DNA of 64,000 bases, taken from assembly GCA_963775185.1 (NCBI GenBank), contig CAVZIE010000036.1:57674-121673 (forward strand). The letters are read 5' to 3'. Both the position numbers and the translations under genes were made by a program. The stretch is from JAPSGB01 sp963775185. GTDB taxonomy: Bacteria > Myxococcota_A > Polyangia > Polyangiales > Polyangiaceae. Positions 25,263 through 33,302 of the stretch are shown piece after piece; positions within the stretch are counted from its first letter, which is position 1; each line of letters begins with the position of its first letter. Below the pieces are notes generated by a model. The model worked only from the letters and a program-made list of their open reading frames with translations. It was not told where the DNA came from and made no database searches.

Positions 25263-26570
25263 ATGGCCGACGACGACGAGAAGCTCGCGAAGCTCGCGAA
25301 GGGCTTCCGCGCGCGGACGCTGGTGACGGCGCGGCTCGCGTCGAAGATGGGCGCACGCTACGTGAAGAAGTCGCTGGGCGTCGCCGACAAGCGCGACACC
25401 GAGGCGGCCGTCGCCGCGGCGGGCGAGCTCGTGCGCGAGATGGGCAAGCTCAAGGGCCTGGTGATGAAGTTCGGGCAGATCGCGAGCTACATGCCCGGCG
25501 CCATGCCGCCCGAGGCGCAGCGCGTGCTCGCGGAGCTCCAGGCGCAGAGCATCGCGATGCAGTGGGAGGTGGTGCAGGGCGTCGTCGCGAGCGAGCTGGG
25601 CCTGCCCGCGGCGGAGGCCTTCGAGAGCTTCGAAGAAGCGCCGTTCGCCGCCGCATCGATCGGCCAGGTGCACCGCGCACGCTTCAACGGCCGCGAGGTG
25701 GCGGTCAAGATCCAGTACCCGGGCATCGAGGAGCTGATCGTCGGGGACGTGAAGACCGTCGGCCTGCTCACACGGCTCTCCAGCGTCGGCATGGCGTACG
25801 ACGCGGGTGCGCTGGTGAGCGAGCTCCACGAGCGGCTCATCGAGGAGTGCGACTACCTGTACGAGGCGGACAACCAGCGGCTGTTCGCCCGGCTCTGGAC
25901 CGATCACCCGATGTGCCGCGTGCCAGAAGTGTTCACCGAGCGAACGACCAAGCGCGTGCTGACGACCGAGCTGGTGCACGCGCGCGACTTCCAGCGCTTC
26001 TGCTCCGAGGGCACGCAGGCGGAGAAGGACCGCGCCGGCGCCGTGATCTTCGAGACGTGCTTCGACTCGATCTTCCGCTACTGCGTGTACAACGCCGATC
26101 CGCACCCCGGAAATTACCTGTTCCACGACGACGGGCACGTCACGTTCCTCGATTTTGGCTGCGTGCGTACCTACACGCCGAAGATGATCGAGGTGTGGAA
26201 GCGCACCGCGCTCTCGGTGTTGAACGATGATCTAGCCGCGTTCAAGCAGTGCTACGCCGAGCTCGGCTTCGCGCCGAACCCGAAGAAGTTCGACTGGGAT
26301 CACCAGTGGAACATGATGCACTACCTGTATCGACCCTTCATGCAGAAGGAGCCGTTCACGTACACGCAGGAGTACGTGCGCGAGAGCTACGGCATGATGC
26401 TGTTCGACAACCCGAACCGTTTCCGCACCGGCATGCCGCCGGAGTGGCTGTTCTTGAACCGCTTGCAGTGGGGCCTGAACAGCGTGCTCGCGCTGCTGTC
26501 CGCGACCGGGCCGTGGCCGGAGCTGTGGCGGCGCGCCGTGGAGTCCAAGCTCGAGCCGGTCTCGCGCTAG
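25263..26570 (+). CDS. ABC1/UbiB-family atypical kinase
   Basis: 435 residues with the family signatures in order: KxGQ motif (VMKFGQIASYMPGAMPPE), the Ala-rich loop AAASIGQVHRA, the ATP Lys in AVKIQYPG, ADPHPGNYLFHDDGHVTFLDFGCVR (in parts) with the catalytic Asp and the metal-binding Asp. Homologues support ubiquinone synthesis or lipid homeostasis and act mainly as ATPases. No C-terminal membrane helix is obvious. Stands alone between the ArsR operon and the sensor kinase. Confidence 0.92.
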   Translation: MADDDEKLAKLAKGFRARTLVTARLASKMGARYVKKSLGVADKRDTEAAVAAAGELVREMGKLKGLVMKFGQIASYMPGAMPPEAQRVLAELQAQSIAMQWEVVQGVVASELGLPAAEAFESFEEAPFAAASIGQVHRARFNGREVAVKIQYPGIEELIVGDVKTVGLLTRLSSVGMAYDAGALVSELHERLIEECDYLYEADNQRLFARLWTDHPMCRVPEVFTERTTKRVLTTELVHARDFQRFCSEGTQAEKDRAGAVIFETCFDSIFRYCVYNADPHPGNYLFHDDGHVTFLDFGCVRTYTPKMIEVWKRTALSVLNDDLAAFKQCYAELGFAPNPKKFDWDHQWNMMHYLYRPFMQKEPFTYTQEYVRESYGMMLFDNPNRFRTGMPPEWLFLNRLQWGLNSVLALLSATGPWPELWRRAVESKLEPVSR

Positions 26571-26623
26571 CCGTACGTCGCGGCCCGGATCGAGACACGC
26601 GCGTCCCGTTCCGGGACTCGCCA

Positions 26624-26656
26624 CCCACGAAAGCCCACGAAAGCCCGCGAAAACCC
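26624..26656 (+). repeat. Short tandem repeat CCCACGAAAG (three imperfect units)
   Basis: Units CCCACGAAAG, CCCACGAAAG, CCCGCGAAAA in the 119-bp gap before the histidine kinase. No other feature seen in this gap. Role unknown. Confidence 0.5.
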
Positions 26657-26689
26657 GCTGGCGCGCGTCTTGCTGTGCAAGCAAGCGTG

Positions 26690-28567
26690 ATGCGCCGTTC
26701 CAGAGAAGACGAGCTCCGCGCCAGCGAGGCGCGCCTGAAGGTGCTGCTCGGTTGCACCCAGGGCATCGCGTTCGAGTTCGACACGGACGGCCACTACCTG
26801 CACGCCTGGACGGACAACGAGGCGCTGCTCGCGCTGCCCCGGTCGGAGCTGATCGGTCGCACCGTGCCCGACGTCGTGGGCGATGCGTTCGGCCTGCCGT
26901 TCGTGGAGCGACTGCGGCGCGTCGGCGAGACCGGCCAGGCCGAGTCGTTCGAATACTCGCTCGATGTGCTGGGTGGACAGCGCTGGTTCGTCGCGGATCT
27001 ATTCCGCGAACCGTTGGTAGAAGGCGAGCGCGCACGTATCGCCGCCCTGATCCGCGACATCACCGAGTCCAAGCGGATGGTCGAAGCCCTGCTCGAGTCC
27101 GAGGAGCGCTTCCGCACCGTCGTCGAGGGCTCGCCGGACCCGATCGGCGTGGCCGTCCAGGGGCGAGTCCGCTATGCGAACCCAGCGTTCGTGGCGTATC
27201 TCGGCTACGACCGCGTCGAGGAGCTTCTCGGCCGGCAAGTGACGGAGCTGGTCGTTCCGGAGGAGCGCGAGATCATCGCGAGCAACATGGATCGGTTGCT
27301 CGCCGGCGAGCCGATCCCGAACCCGGTCTACCGCTACCTGGGCCGCGACGGCAAGGTCCGCATCGCGGAGGTCTCGCGCCATCGCATCCAGTACGACGGC
27401 GAGCCGGCGGGGCTCGCGATCCTGCGCGACCAGACGGAGACGCGATCGCTGCAGGCGCAGGTCATGGCCGCCGATCGGATGGCGTCGATTGGCGCCATGG
27501 CCGCCGGCTTGGCGCACGAGATCAACAACCCGCTCGCCTACGTCGTCGCGAACCTGGGGTTCGCCATCGATGCGCTGGAGGCCCGGGGCGAGACGACCGA
27601 GGTGCTCGAGGCGCTGCGTGGCGCGCGCGAGGGCGTCGAACGGGTCAGCAACGTCGTTCGCGAGATCAAGATGTTCACCCGCGCGGAGGACGCGAGAAGC
27701 GAAGACGTCGACGTCGAGCAGGTGCTCCGCTCCGCGATCAAGATGGGCGAGCACGAGATCCGCCACGCGGCAAACTTGTCGGTCTCGTGCGACGCCGTGC
27801 CGCCGGTCCACGGCAACGGAGCGCGGCTCGGCCAGGTGTTTCTCAACCTGCTGCTCAACGCCGCCCAGGCCTTCGGTGAAGGCCGGCACAAGGACAACGC
27901 CGTGCGCGTGCGCCTGCGCAGCGACGAGGCGGGCGACGTGGTGGTGGAGATCTCGGACACCGGCGTCGGTATCGCGGCCGAAGACATGGCCCACATCTTC
28001 GACGCTTTCTTCTCCACGAAGCCCATCGGCATGGGCACCGGTCTCGGCCTGTCGATCTGCCGCGACATCGTCGCCGCGCACCGTGGACAGCTCGAGGTCG
28101 AGTCCACGCCGGGTCGCGGCAGCACCTTCCGCGTCGTGCTGCCCGCCTCCACGACCCGGCCGCCGTCCAAGCGAGTCCCGTCGGAGCCGGTCGCGGGTCG
28201 ACGCGGGCGCGTCCTTGTCGTGGACGACGACCGCGCCGTGGCCCACGGCATCCGACGCACGCTCGCGCGCGAGCACGACGTGACCGTGGTCACCGACTCG
28301 CAGGAGGCGCTCGCGCGGCTGCTACTCGGCGAGCGCTACGACGTGATCCTGTGCGACGTCATGATGCCGGGAATGGACGGCATCGAGCTCTACGCCGAGC
28401 TTGCCCGCGAGTCCGCCGAGCTCGCAGCGCGCGTCGTGTTCGTGACCGGCGGCGCCGTCACCGTCCGCACACGCGAGTTCCGCGCAGAATCCGGCCTGCC
28501 GTTCGTCGACAAGCCGTTCGACCCCGCCGCCCTGCGGAGACTGGTGCGGGAGCGCGTGGGCGCCTAG
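26690..28567 (+). CDS. PAS-PAS hybrid sensor histidine kinase with receiver domain
   Basis: 625 residues. Two PAS domains (about 10-125 and 130-255; the second contains GSPDPIGVAVQGRVRYANPAF, here in part). A dimerisation box follows with phospho-acceptor His276 in GLAHEINNPLAYV, then a GHKL ATPase domain (N box FLNLLLNAAQAF, G1 DTGVGI, G2 GTGLGLSICRDIV). A C-terminal receiver carries Asp556 in CDVMMPGMDG and a Lys in FVDKPF. No membrane segment, so it is probably a cytoplasmic sensor. No separate output regulator lies next to it. Phosphorelay partner unknown. Confidence 0.93.
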   Translation: MRRSREDELRASEARLKVLLGCTQGIAFEFDTDGHYLHAWTDNEALLALPRSELIGRTVPDVVGDAFGLPFVERLRRVGETGQAESFEYSLDVLGGQRWFVADLFREPLVEGERARIAALIRDITESKRMVEALLESEERFRTVVEGSPDPIGVAVQGRVRYANPAFVAYLGYDRVEELLGRQVTELVVPEEREIIASNMDRLLAGEPIPNPVYRYLGRDGKVRIAEVSRHRIQYDGEPAGLAILRDQTETRSLQAQVMAADRMASIGAMAAGLAHEINNPLAYVVANLGFAIDALEARGETTEVLEALRGAREGVERVSNVVREIKMFTRAEDARSEDVDVEQVLRSAIKMGEHEIRHAANLSVSCDAVPPVHGNGARLGQVFLNLLLNAAQAFGEGRHKDNAVRVRLRSDEAGDVVVEISDTGVGIAAEDMAHIFDAFFSTKPIGMGTGLGLSICRDIVAAHRGQLEVESTPGRGSTFRVVLPASTTRPPSKRVPSEPVAGRRGRVLVVDDDRAVAHGIRRTLAREHDVTVVTDSQEALARLLLGERYDVILCDVMMPGMDGIELYAELARESAELAARVVFVTGGAVTVRTREFRAESGLPFVDKPFDPAALRRLVRERVGA

Positions 28568-28578
28568 GCTCGAAGGGC

Positions 28579-28603
28579 TGCCGGTCCGGCGCGGAATCCC
28601 GCG
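28579..28603 (+). repeat. Intergenic two-hairpin repeat, copy 7 (consensus)
   Basis: GCCGGTCCGGC followed by CGCGG-AATC-CCGCG, 12 bp after the histidine-kinase stop. Identical in core to copy 2. The remaining gap to 28701 holds nothing else I can identify. Confidence 0.8.
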
Positions 28604-28701
28604 GCTCACGCACGAGGTGCGCGGCCCGCAGTGATTTCGCGTCGCGCGCGGCGCGCGCGCGCGAAAGAGCGCGTGGCACGCGCGATGCTTGTCGAATCGG
28701 C

Positions 28702-29346
28702 ATGCCCGGCACGGCGGACATCCTCGCGGGCCTGGCACGCTCCGCGAACCAGCTGCTGCCCTTGGCGGTGGTGTGGCACGCGGTCGTGGCGGCGGCGCTG
28801 CTCGCGCTGGCCCTCGGCTGGCGACCCGGGCGACGCACGGCCGCCGCCGCCCTCGCCGTGCCGGCAGCGTCGGTGAGCGCGGTCGCGTGGAGCGCCGGAA
28901 ACCCGTTCAACGGCACGGCGTTCCTGATCGTCGCGATTCTGCTCGCCGCCTTCGGCGCGCGCCTTCCGCGGGGCATCGCGACGCGCGGGCCCGGCTGGAC
29001 TGTCGCGATCGGCGCGGCGGCGATCGCGTACGCGTGGCTGTATCCCGAGTTCCTCCAAGGGCGGTCCACGCTCTGGTACGCCGTCGCCTCGCCGATCGGG
29101 TTGATCCCGTGCCCGACGCTGAGCTTGATCCTCGGCTTCGGTCTTGTCGCCGACGGCTTCGCCTCGCGCGGATGGACGCTGGTCGCGGCGATCGCCGGGC
29201 TGTTCTACGGGCTGTTCGGCGTGCTGCGCCTTGGCGTGTGGTTCGACGTGGGCCTGATCGTCGCCGCCGGCGCGCTGATGGTTCGTGCGCTGTCGCGCCG
29301 CGCCCAGCCGCGAAGCCGCAAGTGGGTCGAAGTCCACTCGTGGTGA
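28702..29346 (+). CDS. Multi-pass membrane protein, DUF6064-like
   Basis: 214 residues with about seven hydrophobic segments (LLPLAVVWHAVVAAALLALAL, FLIVAILLAAFGA, VAIGAAAIAYAWLY, IGLIPCPTLSLILGFGLVAD in parts). The segment PIGLIPCPTLSLILGF resembles the conserved PCPT core of DUF6064 proteins, but the match is partial. ATG 28702 is the only start before the first helix. Function unknown. Confidence 0.7.
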   Translation: MPGTADILAGLARSANQLLPLAVVWHAVVAAALLALALGWRPGRRTAAAALAVPAASVSAVAWSAGNPFNGTAFLIVAILLAAFGARLPRGIATRGPGWTVAIGAAAIAYAWLYPEFLQGRSTLWYAVASPIGLIPCPTLSLILGFGLVADGFASRGWTLVAAIAGLFYGLFGVLRLGVWFDVGLIVAAGALMVRALSRRAQPRSRKWVEVHSW

Positions 29347-29372
29347 GGCGACAAGCGGGCTATCCTGCGGGC

Positions 29373-29735
29373 ATGAGTGAAGCGACATTGCACATCGGCA
29401 GCTGTCACTGCGGGGACGTGAAGTACCAGGTGAAGCTCGACCTGGACCAGACACTCACCACCTGCAACTGCTCCATCTGCTCCCGAACCGGCGCGATCAT
29501 GGCGTTCGTCCCCGAGGCGGACTTCACGCTGGAGTCCGGCGAGGACGCGCTGACCGACTACCAGTTCGGCAAGAAGCACGTCCACCACTTGTTCTGCCCG
29601 ACCTGCGGCATCCGCTCGTTCGCACGCGGCGCGGGCAAGGACGGCAAGATGACGTACATGATCAACGTGCGCTGCCTGCAAGGCGCGGACGCGACGTCGC
29701 TGAAGACGCAACAGTTCGACGGCAAGAGCCTGTAG
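29373..29735 (+). CDS. GFA-family (CENP-V/GFA) zinc-binding protein
   Basis: 120 residues with the zinc-binding cysteines of the glutathione-dependent formaldehyde-activating enzyme fold: SCHCGDVKY, CNCSICSRTG and CPTCGIRSF. Size and motif order match the single-domain family. A true formaldehyde role is not established for most members. Ends two bases before the convergent beta-helix gene. Confidence 0.9.
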   Translation: MSEATLHIGSCHCGDVKYQVKLDLDQTLTTCNCSICSRTGAIMAFVPEADFTLESGEDALTDYQFGKKHVHHLFCPTCGIRSFARGAGKDGKMTYMINVRCLQGADATSLKTQQFDGKSL

Positions 29736-29737
29736 CG

Positions 29738-31450
29738 TCAGTGCACGCCCATCGCCGCGTACGGCGAGGCGGCCTTCACGCGCAGGTCGTCCGCCGGCGC
29801 GGGCAGCTTCTTCCACGACTCCGGATGGTCGGGCGGGCGCTGGTTCGTGTTCTGCGCCGTGGCTTGGTACATGTCGCCGTCGCACATCACGAGATCGCCG
29901 ACGGCGTAGCTGATGTCCGGGCTGCCCGGCGCGAGCGTGGCTTTCGGCGCCCAGATCTCCAGCTTCTGGACGGCCACGCCGGCGGGGTAGCCGCTGTCCT
30001 CGAACTCGACGGGCGTCACCGCCGCGTTGGTGTTGCCGCTGCCGTTGACGGTGCCGGACACGAGCTTGTTCGACCCTTCCCAGGTGTTGTCGACGAACGT
30101 GACCGGGCCCGTCACGTTGCCGGAGATCTTGAACACCACCCCCGGATCCGTCGCCGCCGGATCGAGCAGGTTGTAGCTGAAGTCCATGCCGCGGAAGAAG
30201 TTGTGCTGGAAATGGAAGTCCGACGCCGCGGTGGACTCGCCACCCACGTAAGCCATCAGCGACTTCACGTCGGCGAAGTAGTTGTCCTTGAACGTCACGT
30301 GCCGTTCGCCGTCGCCCGTCTCGGGCTGGCTCCAGAAGCTCAGCAAGCTGCCCGAGCCGCCCATGAACACGTTGTCGTGGATGCTGATCGTGCCCTCGCG
30401 CGTCTGGATCTGCGAGTTGTTGTCCTGGTACGCGCCCAGACCGTTGTCCCGCCAGTGCAGCGACGCGAACGCGATCACGTTGCCGTAGACCTCGGTAGCG
30501 TCGCCCAGATCCTGGATCTGCAAAGCCTCGTTGCCCGTGCGTACGATGCGGTTGTTGTAGATCTTCAAGCCCGGGAGCAGGTTCGCCGGCGGATTGCCGG
30601 TCCAACCGAAGTAGGTCCCCTCCCCGCCGGTGTCGTGGATGTAGTTGTCGTTGATGCGCACGTTGGCCATGTCGTGCGCCGGGTCGCCCGCGGCGCGGTC
30701 GTTCAACAGCCGGATCCCGGCGAAGCCCGAGCGCTCGACCTCGACGTACTCGATCTCGAAATCGCTCGCGCCGTTCACGGCGATGCCCATGTGTAGATAC
30801 GGCCCGGTGTTGTCCAGCGCGTCGTCGCTCAGAAATCCGTACTTGCCGCGGCTCGTCGCGTACGCGCCGCAGCGGTGCCCGGGGAACGCCGCGTCGCCCG
30901 TCGCCGAGTCCGCGTCGTAGCGGCCGGTCAGGATCCAGTTGGAGCCGCCCCCCATCGACCAGATGTAGTTGCCGCCGATGTTCGGCCCGACCTTCACCTG
31001 CCCGCCCTGGTTGGTGATCACCAGCGGATGCGCCGCGTCCCGGTCCGGCAGGTTGCCCAGGTTGAACGTCTTGTAGCTCCCGGCCGGGATGTACAGCCGG
31101 TCGATGTTGGCCCAGTCGACGCTGGGGAAGCTCTTCTGCACATCGGGGAAGTTGAAGCCGTCGCCGCTCGGCTTCGGGATCGCGAAGCTCGATCCCGGCG
31201 CGCCGAAGTGTCCAAGCGGCTCGCAGCTCGTCGCGCCGCCACCGCCCGACGCGCCGCCGCTGCCCGAGCTGCCCGAGCTGCCCGAGCTGCCCGAGCTGCC
31301 GCCGCTACCCGCGCTGCCAGCACTGCCACCGCCGCCCGACGCGCCGCCGGTCGCGCCACCGCCGTCCGAGCCTGCGGCGCCGTTCGAGTCGCTCGAGCTA
31401 CCGCACGCGACGATCACCACACACGAGAGAGCCAGCCAGACGCCGCGCAT
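29738..31450 (-). CDS. Right-handed beta-helix lipoprotein with chitin-binding-like tail
   Basis: MRGVWLALSCVVIVACG is a lipoprotein signal peptide. A Gly/Ser linker follows, encoded partly by a 9-bp tandem repeat (GAGCTGCCC units, about 31265-31303 on the plus strand). The main domain, about residues 90-500, is a parallel beta-helix with short repeats (NVRINDNYIHDTGG, KIYNNRIVRTGNEALQIQD, ISIHDNVFMGG). The end, YAVGDLVMCDGDMYQATAQN..HPESWKKL (in parts), is like a carbohydrate-binding module family 5/12. Probably binds or cuts a polysaccharide at the surface; catalytic residues not identified. 570 residues. Confidence 0.85.
   Translation of the reverse strand: MRGVWLALSCVVIVACGSSSDSNGAAGSDGGGATGGASGGGGSAGSAGSGGSSGSSGSSGSSGSGGASGGGGATSCEPLGHFGAPGSSFAIPKPSGDGFNFPDVQKSFPSVDWANIDRLYIPAGSYKTFNLGNLPDRDAAHPLVITNQGGQVKVGPNIGGNYIWSMGGGSNWILTGRYDADSATGDAAFPGHRCGAYATSRGKYGFLSDDALDNTGPYLHMGIAVNGASDFEIEYVEVERSGFAGIRLLNDRAAGDPAHDMANVRINDNYIHDTGGEGTYFGWTGNPPANLLPGLKIYNNRIVRTGNEALQIQDLGDATEVYGNVIAFASLHWRDNGLGAYQDNNSQIQTREGTISIHDNVFMGGSGSLLSFWSQPETGDGERHVTFKDNYFADVKSLMAYVGGESTAASDFHFQHNFFRGMDFSYNLLDPAATDPGVVFKISGNVTGPVTFVDNTWEGSNKLVSGTVNGSGNTNAAVTPVEFEDSGYPAGVAVQKLEIWAPKATLAPGSPDISYAVGDLVMCDGDMYQATAQNTNQRPPDHPESWKKLPAPADDLRVKAASPYAAMGVH
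31265..31303. repeat. Tandem 9-bp repeat encoding Gly-Ser-Ser linker
   Basis: Four to five head-to-tail GAGCTGCCC units encode the SSGSSGSSG linker of the beta-helix lipoprotein on the minus strand. Likely variable in copy number. Confidence 0.7.
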
Positions 31451-31490
31451 GCCTCATCGTACAATCCCAGGTGGGAGGCATGAAAGGTTT

Positions 31491-31515
31491 GCCGGTCAGG
31501 CGCGGAATCCTGCGG
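31491..31515 (+). repeat. Intergenic two-hairpin repeat, copy 8 (diverged)
   Basis: GCCGGTCAGGC then GCGGAATCCTGC, one substitution in each hairpin. Lies between the divergent beta-helix and Ig-like lipoprotein genes. Nothing else is recognisable in this 249-bp gap. Confidence 0.65.
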
Positions 31516-31699
31516 GGAGCGGCCGGCGGGGCCGGCGAGCCGATCCAGAAACGCGTTGTGTACCTGGGCATCGGCCGTCGGTTTCGAGCAGCGCAATCAC
31601 GGCGAGCCGGCGAACCAGGCGCGCGGATCCGAACAGCTGCGAGGTCGTGGAGATCACCTCACCGCGTGCCTGGCTGCGGGACTTGCCCCATAATGACGC

Positions 31700-32713
31700 A
31701 TGGGGAGACCAGAGCTGGGCGGGGCTTCTGCGAGAGTCGCCGGACGCGCCCTGGGCCTCGCCGTCGTGCTCGGCGCGCTGCTCGCCTGTGGCGGAAGCCA
31801 GCAGGGGAACAGAGGCCAGCTGACGTTCTTCGACGACACCGACAACGCGGCCAACTACAGCGGCATCCGGCCGATCGCGGCGCGTGCACTCGTCCACATG
31901 CACGAATGCTGCGCACCCGGGCTTGTGAACGTGACGTCCAGCGACCCCGCCGTCCTCGCGGTGACCGGTTTCTCGGGTGACGCGTTTACGCTTCACGCCG
32001 GCACGCCCGGCAAGTGTCGAATCACCGCGACCGCTTCATCGGCCGAAGATTCGGACTCGACCGACTTGTCCGTGGAGGCGATCGCGTCGAGCAAGCTCGT
32101 GTTCGGATCTTCGGGTTGGTTCGGCACAGTGCCCGCGTCGTTCCCGGACGTCGCCATGGCACCCGACGCGGAGGAGTCGATGCTGCTCACGCACATGGAT
32201 AGCGCGGGGGAATCGCTCACCGGTTTCGGCGCCGAGCCCGTCACCGCGACGCCTGCGAGCGCCGTGGTTCCAGTGACGGACTCGGACGCCTTCCGTCTTG
32301 TCGCGCCGCACGACGTCGGGACGATCATCGCGCTTCACGCCGGAGCGCTCGACTACAATCTGGAAGTCGTCGACCCCGCGCCCGCGACGCTCGAGTTGCG
32401 CGCTTATGGGCCTCGAACCACCGACGGCGTTGGCGACAAGGTCGGCGCGGCCTTCACGACCGTCCCGGGGTACGGGGTGCTCCGCCTCGACGCGCGTCTG
32501 AGCGACGGGCGCTACCTGCTCGCACCCTGCACGGATTTCTCGGCGACCAGCAGCGACCCCACAGTCGTGGCGCTCGAACCCAACCAGTCGGGCGACGCCC
32601 ACGATGCGGAGCGCTGGTTCCTCCTCGACTTCAACGCCACCGGCACGGCGACGCTCACGCTGACGTGCCTGGGCCAGACGCTTTCATACGACGTCACGGT
32701 CCAGCAACCGTGA
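31700..32713 (+). CDS. Putative lipoprotein with bacterial Ig-like domains
   Basis: MGRPELGGASARVAGRALGLAVVLGALLAC (read in parts) is a lipoprotein signal peptide. The mature part contains beta-rich repeats of the type VNVTSSDPAVLAVTGFSGDAFTLHAGTPGKC..ITATASSAEDSDS and FSATSSDPTVVALEPNQSGD (in parts), which look like BIG2-type Ig domains, about three in 337 residues. No enzyme domain. Likely an outer-surface or periplasmic structural lipoprotein; role unknown. Confidence 0.78.
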   Translation: MGRPELGGASARVAGRALGLAVVLGALLACGGSQQGNRGQLTFFDDTDNAANYSGIRPIAARALVHMHECCAPGLVNVTSSDPAVLAVTGFSGDAFTLHAGTPGKCRITATASSAEDSDSTDLSVEAIASSKLVFGSSGWFGTVPASFPDVAMAPDAEESMLLTHMDSAGESLTGFGAEPVTATPASAVVPVTDSDAFRLVAPHDVGTIIALHAGALDYNLEVVDPAPATLELRAYGPRTTDGVGDKVGAAFTTVPGYGVLRLDARLSDGRYLLAPCTDFSATSSDPTVVALEPNQSGDAHDAERWFLLDFNATGTATLTLTCLGQTLSYDVTVQQP

Positions 32714-32914
32714 GGCGGGCGGAGGCTTCACTCGATCACCAGCCGGCCGCGGCGCTGGTGCGCGCCGCAAGCTCGCGGATCGGCGCCGTCGCCTCGCGCG
32801 CATGGCGCGTGCGCGCGTCGAGGCGCGCGCGCACGCTCGCCAAGATGACGCGCAGCGAATCGTCCTCGTCGTTCAAGGTCGTTCTCGCAGCGATAGGCGG
32901 TGGGGGGAACAACT
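32714..32914. other. Degenerate coding remnant, no intact gene
   Basis: The minus strand has a short frame ending RVILASVRARLDARTRHAREATAPI and a stop at about 32725, which looks like the charged C-terminal end of a protein, without a start or upstream domain. Nothing else supported here. Confidence 0.3.
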
Positions 32915-33063
32915 AGCAAGCCGTCGAAGCTGTTCTTCGCGGAAGCGAGCGACGGGACGCGACGGCTCGAGATCCTCGATTTCGGTATCGCGAAAGCCAC
33001 GCTCGACGATGCGCCTGGGTGGCCTGGGTCTCACGGTCGGCGGCTGGGTGATGTTCGGCAATA
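32915..33063 (+). pseudogene. Ser/Thr protein kinase fragment
   Basis: The plus strand encodes KPSKLFFAEASDGTRRLEIL and then DFGIAKATLDDAP. KPSxLFxA, hydrophobic strand and DFGIAK is the catalytic-loop to DFG segment of myxobacterial protein kinases (usually DLKPSNLFLA..KVLDFGISK). The Asn of the loop is Lys here. No ATP-binding lobe or C-lobe surrounds it, so it is a gene relic of about 50 codons. Confidence 0.6.
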
Positions 33064-33176
33064 GCTTCAAGCCGGAGCTCGAGATCACGACGAGCCTTCT
33101 GGACGCTGATCCCGAGCGAGCGCGGCTTCCCGGGGCGTCGGTACGACATTTTCCCGGGTTGTGTGCGTCTATCCTA

Positions 33177-33192
33177 TTTACACCTACGTAAA
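33177..33192. promoter_or_regulatory. Inverted repeat TTTAC-6-GTAAA in AT-rich promoter region
   Basis: TTTACACCTACGTAAA lies in an AT-rich island (33160-33215) about 110 bp upstream of the lysozyme-LGFP-C39 gene. Candidate operator or promoter element; no confident -35/-10 pair chosen. Confidence 0.4.
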
Positions 33193-33302
33193 CATACCGT
33201 ATACCATGGCTATCGCGCCGTCGATTCGCCCCTTTCCGGCGGGTCGACGGGTCGCTGATTGCTGCTGCCCGTGACGTGTGTCCGGAGAGGAGAGGTGTGC
33301 CC

